Shown: positions 55,601-64,000 of the stretch, piece after piece
Layout of the letters: every line of letters starts with the position of its first letter
Position numbering within the stretch: the first letter of the stretch is position 1
DNA from: Echinarachnius parma
Taxonomy: Eukaryota > Echinodermata > Echinoidea > Clypeasteroida > Echinarachniidae
Length of the DNA stretch: 64,000 bases
Assembly (NCBI GenBank): GCA_037951105.1
Contig: JBAMJV010008091.1
Coordinates: 1-64,000, forward strand
Direction of reading: 5' to 3'
Position numbers and translations under genes: made by a program
Notes under the pieces: generated by a model
Databases searched by the model: none
What the model was told of the DNA's origin: nothing
What the model saw: only the letters and a program-made list of their open reading frames with translations

Positions 55601-55931
55601 CAGGAGGAGGAGCAGCAGCTGATGAGATGGTTGATGAGTTTGATGAGGAGACCTTGCTTGCAGCATGTGAAGAGTGGGAGAGTGAAGGCATTGCAGCTGG
55701 TGGCTCGTCAGCCTCTCACGTGGCAGCACCTCCCCACGGGACCCCTCTGGAAGACCTGCCCGGCTTTGATGTGTCATGTGGGCACATCTACATCTATCCC
55801 ATCAACTACCCCCTCAGGGACTACCAGTTTAACATCGTCCAACAGGCACTCTTCAGGAATACACTGGTCACACTGCCCACTGGTCTTGGCAAGACATTCA
55901 TTGCTGCTGTTGTCATGTACAACTTTTATCG
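55601..55931 (+). CDS. FANCM: FANCM visible exon 1: Walker A
   Basis: Acceptor TTCCCCCACAG. Encodes [20 protein letters not shown] then ACEEWESEG, matching the acidic segment before the human helicase, and [32 protein letters not shown]. Donor TATCG|GTAAGA, phase 2. The acceptor is in phase 1, so the ATG inside (55627) is probably not the start. Confidence 0.9.
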
Positions 55932-58900
55932 GTAAGACATCTTGGCCATGTTTTGTAAAATATTTAATCTTTGCAAAAATAGTGCTGTATGTACCTTGGC
56001 GATAGCTAAAATACAGGCTTTATAAGAGTCATATCTTCCAAGTTGGAACTCTGTTCATTCTTATGCTCGACAGCTCTCATCTAATGGCTCTATCGAACAT
56101 GATGCTAGGTCTTATAAAGTCTCTATGAAGGAACCTATTTCAAAGCAGTTGTACTCTGCCAAGAATTGTCAATCATTATAAACAAACTAATCATAATATG
56201 TATGAATGTTAATGGACAAGTTTGATAGAATTGATATCCCAATTGATTTTGTGCTATTCAGTTGAAATAATGAGTTTGTTTTTGTGTTGCTTGACACAGG
56301 TGGTATCCTACCGGCAAGATAGTGTTCATGGCTCCAACCAAGCCTCTGGTATTTCAGCAGATAGAGGCCTGCTTCAACATCATGGGCATACCTCAAGATG
56401 ATATGGCTGAAATGACAGGTGGGTAAAAGAGCAATTGTCAAACAAACAGACACATCAAGATGACCAATAATCCAAGTTTAATAGCCTGAGCCGTGAAGTA
56501 AAAACGAAAATTAATCCATGAGTATCACTTTTGAATGCATCATTTATTCCCCATCAAATGTAATAGGTAACCTGAGGAAGGGATTTCGGCTGAGACAAAG
56601 AATGTTCTTTTTGACCCCCTGGCAATTACCAACAACCAGAGTCACATATGACCTTACTAGAGGAAATCCAATCACCATAAATAATATGATCTAACTAGAT
56701 GAAACACCCTGAGTATCACTTTTTAATGCATCATTTATTCCCCACCAAACCTAACAGGTAACATGGCCCCAGCAGAGAGGAAGCGATGTTGGCTGAGACA
56801 GAAGGTGTTCTTCTTGACCCCCCAGGTGATGACCAATGACCTGAGTCGCAGGGCGTGTCCCGTCATGGACGTCAAGTGTGTGGTGGTGGATGAGGCTCAC
56901 AAGGCTATGGGCAACCATGCATACTGTCAGGTATTGATCATAATGTACTCAATTTTGTATAGCCCCTAATAAGAGTGGTCATCATCTGACCTGAGTCGCA
57001 GGGCGTGTCCCGTCATGGATGTCAAGTGTGTGGTGGTGGATGAGGCTCACAAGGCTATGGGCAACCATGCATACTGTCAGGTATTGATCATAATGTACTC
57101 AATTTTGTATAGCCCCTAATAAGAGTGGTCATCATCTCTTAGCGCTTTATAGTGATATTATTATCCCAGTTAAGGACACACTCCCAATCAATCTACTCAA
57201 AATGTGCACTAAATCCATTCTAGGCTATTTGATTTTTGTATAAACACATTCTCCATATATATACCCCATCTAGAGTATTTCCTAACGTATCTGGACCAGT
57301 CCTGAAAGGGTCAAGAAAGTTTACGAGACTTTGGCCATCCAATTTTGCAAACAGCTCTTCTTAACACACAGGGTTGTGGAAGAAGTATACAAAAGAGATA
57401 AATTATGTAGTTTTAGAATTCATATTTGTTTATACCATGATTTGTACGAGAGAATTACATGTGATGCTCCTTGAAGCATGTTTTTTTCCTTTTTTATTTT
57501 ATTTTAATTTTTCTTTTACTGGTACTTGAAATTGTTTTTTGCCCGTATCTTAGACATACATGTAACTTATCTGTTTTCCAGGACATTTTCATAGACAATC
57601 CTGCAAGTGAAGGCAATTGCACTGATTTGTGAAATGTCTATCCAACTGATATTATACAAGTTCACCAGTACATTTTGACTACATATTCAACAGGTGGTGA
57701 GGGAGATGTCCAAGTTCTCCAGTCAGTTCAGAGTCCTAGCACTTAGTGCTACACCAGGAGGTGATATCAAGGTAAACGTTTCTTCATTTGCCTCAACCAG
57801 TCTTTCACTAAATACTTTCACTTATTTAAAAGAATTGCAAACACCTTTCTGAACTATACTAGAGTGTGTGATGTTCATATGCAGCGCTCCTTGATAGACC
57901 ATTAAAACTATTGTCTTTTTGTTTTTAATTGAAAAGAGTGAAGCAGAAACTCCTGCAACCCTTTCAAGACTATTTGATTTTGGTATAAATGCATGTTTAA
58001 TAAAGGAGATGGAGGAATATAGTGTTATATGTATGAAGTTCATGGTCATTTGTATTTATTTTATGTATTTATTAGTTTGAATGGTTGAAAAAGAGAAAAA
58101 AGGAAAATGGGCTCCCATTGTGATAACAGCAAAGACCTCTGGTTTGCTAGACTGTTGCTCTGACCACTAAGCTAGAAGCTCTTCTGGCAGTACTTCACCA
58201 AAACTCTTTTCAATGCTCATTCAAGGCAGACGCTATGTAAACCTGGCCACAACATGCAGGATGAGCATCAACCAAAGTAATGCATTTTTTAAATATTTTT
58301 TTTACTGTCAGGATTAGTATCAACTAAGGAGGTAAGTGTGAGGGATCAACCAAAGTAATACAGTAAAAATTTTCATATAAAATGCATTTGTTGTTGTACT
58401 AGTAGATATCCTAAACTTATTTTCCATCTTGTGCGATCTGTGAATCTCCCCAGGCTGTCAACCAAGTCCTGAGCAATCTGCTGATATCTCATATTGAGAT
58501 TCGGTCCGAGGATTCCCTGGACATCAAACGGTATGTCCATGAACGCAAGGTGGAGAAGATTGTTGTTCCTCTCGGTGAAGAGCTCAAGCTGGTCAAGCAA
58601 CAGTACCTCGAGGTAAGTGTTGTTAAAAGGTACCACCACCCAAAAATAATATTCTTATAAATAAAAGGGAATACTTTGAGTAGTCCATTCCACCAACAAT
58701 TTTAGAATGTTTTTTTTTTCAGAAAAAAATTATATTTTGAAAAAAAGCATCACCATACTACAACATGTGTTCATGGGTGATCTGCATACGAAGACTACCT
58801 TTTGTCTAGGACAAATGCATCGTCCGTGATTCTATTGTCTCCAAACGTACGCGTGAATAGAACTGGCGCACTCGCCTACGTTTGGCACATACGGAACCAT

Positions 58901-61900
58901 GAGGTCATAATGGTCATATTAAGGAGGTTTAAAGGGATCTAGTAAGTATGTGGACATACATGTATGCAAGAACTGACAAAGGGTTGATAACATTTCTGGG
59001 ATCTGAAATGTCCACTTATTGAAGGATGCAACTTCCATGCAAAGTTACTGTCATATGGCTGAGTAATGTGTGAAAATGCAAAGTGCCATAAGTTTGTACA
59101 CAGTTGAAATGATCCACAGGATTTTTCAAATTCAGTCATAAATATCTCAATAACAAAGAGAAAATTTGAAAAACCAAAGCTGGTTTCATGCTTCTATGAA
59201 AAGTAAAAAAAAAAAAAATTGACATGAAAGAACCACTAGAGATCCAAATGAGTTTGGTTGATTTGAGACAAGTTACTAGATCCCTCTAATACAGTGCTTC
59301 TCAACCAGTGGTCCGCGGCCCACTGGTGGGCCGCGGACCTCTTTCAGGTGGGCCGCGAGGTCGGCGAAAATGAAATTTTAAAAAATAGATTAAAAAAGAA
59401 AATAAGATGTGTCTTATTTTAAATGACTACAGCTGAAATTTAGCTATATTATGTTACATGTTACCACGATTTGACCTTCTTATTTCCCACAAGCAAGCTC
59501 AAGTGTCCCATTGAAGGTATGTAGACAATTTTTCGACATTGCAACTGACATATATAGATACCACACAGTTTTCTATTTTCTTCTGTTTTATTGTAATTTT
59601 GTCATTTTTTCCAAATATGTTTTTGTAAGGTGGGCCTCGAAAAAATTTGTAGGAGCCAAAGTGGGCCTCGGGTTAAAAAAGGTTGAGAAGCGCTGCTCTA
59701 ATACTTTGCTTATATTCCAGTAAAGCCAACAAAATGTGAAATGATTGGCTCAATGTATTGTTTTCCCAAATAGATTCTGAATGTGTATGTCCAGCGCCTG
59801 GTGAGACTAAGGGTGTTGTTCTGCAGAGACCCAGCAAGCATGACCAAGTTTCAGATTCTGAAAGCTAGGGAGGCATACAGGCAGGATCCACCACCAGAAA
59901 TAACAGTAAGTTGATCCAAAATAACCTCATTTCATCACATTTTGTTATTGTGAAAGATAAAAACATTTCTCATCGTTGAACTATTTATGATAAAGTATAA
60001 CTATTCATTAGTAATTATTACATAAAATTAGTGGAAGACAACCAGATGTCCACCAGAAAAAAAACCTACTTGTGAAGGGCCTATTGATTTATTTCCTATG
60101 GGCATGCATTCAAAGACCTAGAACCAGCTCAGAATTTTATGAAGTATATGTACAAAGCACTTTAGTGGGGTATACATGTACTTTTGTTATTTTCAGCAGT
60201 GCTCGGGAGAATAAGTTGAACTACAGTGGAATCTCATAAAGAGCTCTGATATAAACATTACAAAAAAATGATTATAAGGTAATTTTTCTGGTATAATCTC
60301 TCTATATTCTTTTTTGTTTACACTGATATATCAAGATACCTGATATAAACAGGTAATTGTCATGGTCTCAAGCTCCTTGTTATAATGAGGTTCTACTCAT
60401 TATTTTTTTTAATTATGACTGTGTTTCAGGCTGCCAAGCGGGGTCCTGTTGAAGGTGACTTCGCCATCTGCATGAGTCTGTATCATGGCTTTGAGCTGCT
60501 GTTACAGCACGGCCAGCGCTCCCTCTACAGCTTCTTACTCAGCATCGTCGATGGGTCCAAGGGCACGTCAAGGTCACGGTCAGAGCTGCAACGCAACCAA
60601 ACTTTCTCAAATCTCATGGACACGCTAGAGGAGAAGTATGGCGGCTCTGTCCACAACGCGACCGCAGCAGCTGGCCACAACGCTTCCACACTCCACAACA
60701 GCAGTCGCCACAACTCCAGCGGGCTCTTTACATCCATGAACCCCTCTGCTGCAAAGCATCCTGGGATAGGAGCTGGACCGATGGGGAAGATGGGTGGGGG
60801 AGAGGAGGGAGGAGGAGAGTACATCAAGAGCCATCCCAAGATGGTCAAGTTAGAGGAAGTTGTTCTGGAACACTTCAACAAGTTTTCACAGGGTAAGATT
60901 GAACAGATCACAGTAACATAATCAGTTTGGTCTACACAGTGGAGCATCTTCATAGATTTGAAAAATAAAATTGTTTTGTAAACCCATGTTTCAAGTCATT
61001 TTTAAACTTTAAAATATAGGATATCCTCTTTTATATCCCTTCTATGAATATTCATGAGTATTCTAGAAACGTGATTGGTCAATTGGGGCTCTCACAATAA
61101 AGATTATTTCCACTATAAATCTGAAATCGGGGAATATTTTTCACTATCTTTACCGATAGCAGAAATAGCAAGCATATCATATTGCCCGTAGAGATGCGTG
61201 TAATAACAGCTTCTCTGCGAGGGGAGGTCTTGTTTTAGCTTGCGAAAGATGCTCGACGAGATTTCCCAAAGAGTAATTTAAAACGAAATACAGAATATTT
61301 TCACCCGTGAATATTAACAAGTTCCACAAAATATTCTAGAGATACATTTCATGTATAACATGGCGGTTTTCGAAGTAAACAATTTCGAAAATGGTGCACA
61401 TTTTGCATCATTGTCCTTCCATGGTCGTGACAGTAATTCATTTCATTTAATTTCATGTAATGTAGTAATGTATGCTGTAATGTACGTACGAATAGCTGTT
61501 TTCCCATATTCAATTACACACGTGTGACGTACGTGTATCTAAAGCGGGTTAATTATTCACTTTGATGCGCGCGTTTTGTATTTGTGTGCGCATTAGTTGT
61601 TAATGCGCGTAACCATGAATGGAAACATAGCTCAATACGCGCTCTGTGCCAGGACTATTGCGCTAAGGGGGCCAGTGTCACAAACATAACATAGTGCAGT
61701 GATGGTTCTATGATCAATGGTTTGTTTTTCCTTTATAATACTTAAGTTTAATTGAAATCATTTATTTGGCGATGATTATAATCATGCGAAGGATATATAG
61801 CAAACAGAAGGGATATAAAACAAATATACCAAGCTTTTAGTTCAAAAGTATAGTGGAATTATATATCTTCGGAGGGACTGGCATAGTTACTATTTTTGTC

Positions 61901-63967
61901 CTCGGGGGGCTTCGCCCCTCGGAAAAAATAGTTCTATGCCAGTCCCTCCTCAGATATATAATTCCACTATACTTTCTCACAGCTTGGTATATTTGTATAC
62001 TGTAGGAGATCACCAACAATATAAATAGAAAAGTTACGATTGGAGAAGATTGATGAAATGGAACCCTGATGTATACGTATCCATAACCTAGCTTTTGACC
62101 ATGAAAATAAACTTTTGATATTATGGTAAACCCCAAAGAATATAAAGAGCTTGAACCATCCAAATGACCTTGTTTTAGGAGGGTTTTGTTATACATGTAT
62201 ATACATGTATGTGATTTTTCTAAAAAGGTTCAACTGTACTAATTTGTTGTTGATATTTTGACAGGGAGCAGTGAGTCGTCGACCAGCAAGCAGGCAGAAG
62301 CACGCAACACTCGAGTGATGATCTTTGCTCAGTACCGGGACAGTGTGCAGGAGATAACTGACATGCTCAACCACCACTGGCCCAGCATCAGGTGTATGAG
62401 CTTTATCGGCCAGGCATCTGCAGGAAAGAACACCAAAGGCTTCACCCAGAAGGAGCAAATACGGGTCAGAATGCATCTTGATTGTAATATGCTTGAAGTA
62501 TTTTCAACTGTGCAGTTACAGTATTTGTTCTTGTTTATTAGTTTATAATTTTATGAACATAATTAGAAGAAAAAAATAATACATGAGAAAGGAGCAAAAG
62601 ATATAAGAATGTGTGTCAGTTTCGATATGCCTTCAAATATGCCCTTACCTTACTGACATACATGTATGTTAAAAATCAGGTTGAGAGCAGCTAGTTTCCA
62701 AGTGGCTGTGGATTTAGTATACACATAGTTTGTAATATTGTTCAAAGGCTTGCCAGAGCTGGCCAAGACGTGATGATAATAATAATAGATATTTATAGAG
62801 CGAAAATTGCAATTTAGAGCTTCTAAGCGCTATTAATATTACCCCTGTCAACAGATACACACTGCAAGCATTCCTGCTAACAAAGTGCACATTTTTCCTC
62901 TCCCAACATAGCAACAAGTAATATCCGAGATTGCATTGCATTTCCGTTTACAAAAGGAAAAAGAATCACAGGGAACAGTTTCATAATGTACATAGCTGGT
63001 TTCTAGCGCTGGCCATGTGCAAGCTGCATACAATTTGAATACACACCAGTTCTTTCATCTCCATACTAGGTGGTAGGCGAGTTTCGGTCCGGTGGGTACA
63101 ACACGCTCGTCTCCACGTGCGTTGGTGAGGAGGGCCTGGATATTGGTGATGTGGATCTGATCGTGTGCTACGATGCCCACAAGAGCCCCATCAGACTGGT
63201 GCAGAGGATGGGCAGGACGGGGCGCAAGCGGGAGGGCAGGATTGTCATGCTGGTCACCGAGGGAAAGGAAGCAGCGGTAACTTTCCTCTCTCTATCACAA
63301 TTTGTGTATAACATAAATTATAGTGCATAATGTTTATATAATTATTTATATAACATATTACATATATTTTATGATATAATTTGTCTTTGCATGAATCCAT
63401 ATACCAAGCAATGTAAACATGTTCCTTTCAAATTCTTTTTTACGCCTCAACCACAAAGTGGCCAGAGGCTTTATGTTTTAGAGTTGCCTGTATGTCCCAT
63501 TCTTGTTATCTCAATATGTCAAAGAACTGTTTTCACTGATGGCCAGTTGAATCGCTCTCTCTCTTTCTTTTAATAACCATGATTTTGTACAGTAATTAAC
63601 AATGGGTACCTATTGTGACCTTCTGAGCTGCTGTAAGTCTGTGTGCACATACCCCAGCTTAGTTTCTCATACTTCAGCCTCCAGTTGTTGAGATATTCAA
63701 ACGCTTTCTTTCCCCAGATTTATGATCGCAGCCAGTACAGCAAGAGGGGTATTCACCGTGCCCTGCAGGGGAACAGCAAGTCCCTGCACCTGTACCCTAG
63801 CAGCCCTAGGATGGTCCCCAGGGGGCTCAACCCGACCCCTCACAAGATGAATATCAAGGTTGAGAAATACCTGAGCAAGCATATTACCAAGCAGCCTCAG
63901 GCTGACAAAGCCACTGTCAAGAGGAGATCCAGCATGGGCGGAGACATATCAAAGTTCCTCCATGGAA
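55601..63967 (+). CDS. FANCM: FANCM DNA translocase, helicase region (partial at both ends)
   Basis: Fanconi anaemia complementation group M protein, an SF2 DNA translocase that remodels stalled forks and recruits the FA core complex in the nucleus. Ten exons (55601-55931, 56300-56418, 56761-56930, 57694-57771, 58454-58612, 59774-59905, 60430-60892, 62265-62464, 63070-63276, 63718-63967) form one clean frame. Motifs in order: LRDYQ, PTGLGKT (I), APTKPL (Ia), DEAH (II), LSATPGG (III), [15 protein letters not shown] (IV), [15 protein letters not shown] (V), [13 protein letters not shown] (VI). KGFTQKEQ and SPRMVP after it are FANCM hallmarks. The first coding exon is missing to the left and the C-terminal part lies beyond the right edge. 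Exon 7 carries a lineage-specific Asn/His/Gly-rich insert. Exon 3 is surrounded by partial duplicates of itself. Confidence 0.95.
56300..56418 (+). CDS. FANCM: FANCM exon 2: motif Ia
   Basis: Acceptor [30 protein letters not shown] then [20 protein letters not shown]. Donor ACAG|GTGGGT, phase 1. Confidence 0.95.
56518..56660 (+). pseudogene. Decayed copy of FANCM exon 3 and its acceptor
   Basis: GAGTATCACTTTTGAATGCA then TCATTTATTCCCC and an AG acceptor match the sequence before true exon 3 (56711-56758). The following GGCTGAGACAAAGAATGTTC then TTTTTGACCCCC matches the exon's start with a small deletion and no open frame to a donor. A local tandem duplicate that has decayed. Confidence 0.75.
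56761..56930 (+). CDS. FANCM: FANCM exon 3: DEAH box
   Basis: The joint codon is G|GT: acceptor AACCTAACAG at 56749-56758 places the exon start at 56759 in that reading, giving [20 protein letters not shown] then [20 protein letters not shown] and [17 protein letters not shown]. Donor CAG|GTATTG at 56931. I give the start as the first full codon, 56761. The region 56837-56987 is repeated immediately downstream. Confidence 0.92.
56987..57137 (+). repeat. 150-bp near-identical duplicate of the FANCM exon 3 end and donor
   Basis: Repeats 56837-56987 with a 150-bp offset and one difference (C at 56870, T at 57020). It contains the last 30 codons of exon 3 including DEAH and a second copy of the GTATTG donor, but no upstream acceptor. 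Reading on from the first copy meets a stop, so it should be intronic if real. Confidence 0.9.
57694..57771 (+). CDS. FANCM: FANCM exon 4: motif III
   Basis: Acceptor [30 protein letters not shown] then PGGDIK, donor AAG|GTAAAC, phase 0. SAT is helicase motif III. Confidence 0.95.
58454..58612 (+). CDS. FANCM: FANCM exon 5
   Basis: Acceptor [30 protein letters not shown] then [20 protein letters not shown] and [13 protein letters not shown], donor GAG|GTAAGT. Close to human AVQQVITNLLIGQIELRSED. The intron after it holds two transposon copies (58627 and 59292). Confidence 0.96.
58627..58933. mobile_element. TTAA-flanked MITE, AGGTACCACCA ends, copy 2
   Basis: Follows TTAA (58623-58626) with AAGGTACCACCACCCAAAAA, as in the 27,481 copy. 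It shares AAAAAAGCATCACCAT and GATTCTATTG words. The right end (about 58922-58933) is decayed. Lies in FANCM intron 5. Confidence 0.65.
59292..59695. mobile_element. hAT-type MITE with perfect 8-bp target duplication
   Basis: CAGTGCTTCTCAACCAGTGG at the left and GGTTGAGAAGCGCTG at the right, with CTCTAATA at 59284-59291 and 59696-59703. These ends are like those of hAT-Charlie elements. 404 bp, non-coding, in FANCM intron 5. Confidence 0.88.
59774..59905 (+). CDS. FANCM: FANCM exon 6
   Basis: Acceptor [29 protein letters not shown] then [20 protein letters not shown] and PEIT, donor ACA|GTAAGT. Belongs to the helical insert between the two RecA-like lobes. Confidence 0.95.
60224..60399. mobile_element. 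CAGTGGAATC-ended MITE, copy 2 of the 45,383 family
   Basis: CAGTGGAATCTCATAAAGAG, CTGATATAAACA and TATAATGAGGTTCTACT match the 45,383 element. It ends about 30 bp before the FANCM exon 7 acceptor. Confidence 0.65.
60430..60892 (+). CDS. FANCM: FANCM exon 7: helical insert with Asn/His/Gly-rich expansion
   Basis: Acceptor [30 protein letters not shown] matches human GEFAICISLYHGYELL. After LEEKYG comes a low-complexity stretch ([33 protein letters not shown]) before [19 protein letters not shown]. Donor CAGG|GTAAGA, phase 1. Confidence 0.95.
61821..61995. repeat. Nested hairpin in FANCM intron 7
   Basis: Outer arms CAAATATACCAAGCT and AGCTTGGTATATTTG, inner arms AAGTATAGTGGAATTATATA and its complement, GAGGGACTGGCATAG and its complement, with a GC-rich tip CTCGGGGGGCTTCGCCCCTC. 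A stable single hairpin; MITE-like. Confidence 0.8.
62265..62464 (+). CDS. FANCM: FANCM exon 8: motif IV
   Basis: Acceptor [31 protein letters not shown] then [20 protein letters not shown], donor CGG|GTCAGA, a weak donor that keeps QIRVVGEF aligned with human QLEVVKQF. Confidence 0.93.
63070..63276 (+). CDS. FANCM: FANCM exon 9: motifs V and VI
   Basis: Acceptor [29 protein letters not shown] then [40 protein letters not shown]. Donor GCG|GTAACT, phase 0. The arginine finger motif VI is intact. Confidence 0.96.
63718..63967 (+). CDS. FANCM: FANCM exon 10 (last in window)
   Basis: Acceptor [30 protein letters not shown] then [20 protein letters not shown] and [16 protein letters not shown]. 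Donor GGAA|GTAAGT at 63968; the next exon is beyond the window. Confidence 0.93.
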
Positions 63968-64000
63968 GTAAGTTTTATTTCAACTTTGATTTCTTTATCA

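Noticed and set aside
1-64000. LTR retrotransposons, endogenous viruses or Polintons
   Set aside because: No long terminal repeats, capsid, protease, integrase or polymerase signatures were recognised; the only retroelement coding piece is a LINE tail.

Overview
The window is AT-rich animal nuclear DNA with long introns, GT-AG splice sites, tRNA-derived SINEs, many small inverted-repeat DNA transposons, long poly-G/C tracts and microsatellites. Three protein genes can be read by exon and all are metazoan orthologues. Protein resemblance and repeat style suggest a marine invertebrate deuterostome, most likely an echinoderm; the species cannot be named from the sequence.

Layout: 1-7.0 kb holds repeats only. 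7.65-13.42 kb (minus strand) is a KLHL28 orthologue (BTB-BACK-Kelch) in five exons, with a 105-bp tandem array of its own last-exon end lying just downstream and six one-base frame breaks in the kelch part. 13.4-20.3 kb is the divergent spacer, full of transposon relics and a motif island (TGTGACTCGCGTGACA). 20.34-38.24 kb (plus) is a complete, unbroken seven-exon SLC39A9 (ZIP9 zinc transporter) whose introns 1 and 2 house nested transposons. 38.7-55.6 kb is intergenic: a LINE tail, a long TG tract, poly-C tandem units, and a 7.5-kb nested transposon. 55.60-63.97 kb (plus) is the helicase part of FANCM in ten exons; the gene starts upstream in an unseen exon and runs off the right edge.

The genes are not an operon and do not obviously work together. 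KLHL proteins are Cullin-3 adaptors, ZIP9 moves zinc across Golgi/plasma membranes, and FANCM remodels stalled replication forks. Their neighbourhood is nevertheless informative: from memory KLHL28 and FANCM are near neighbours on human 14q21 and SLC39A9 lies on 14q24, so this looks like an ancient linkage.

The most unusual content is a set of non-autonomous DNA transposons with 4-bp target duplications. Two families share the terminus GGGCAATTCC, and each element body is studded with many copies of its own short core word (GTAATTCCGTTAC; TACGTCCGAC; CACGGACGTTCG). Two elements of the first family, in opposite orientation and with different target duplications, show that it has moved. Other islands (GATCCGTTACTGGT, TTCGTTATTCCGAAGG, TGTGACTCGCGTGACA) follow the same one-element-one-word pattern. 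I know no named superfamily that exactly matches this.
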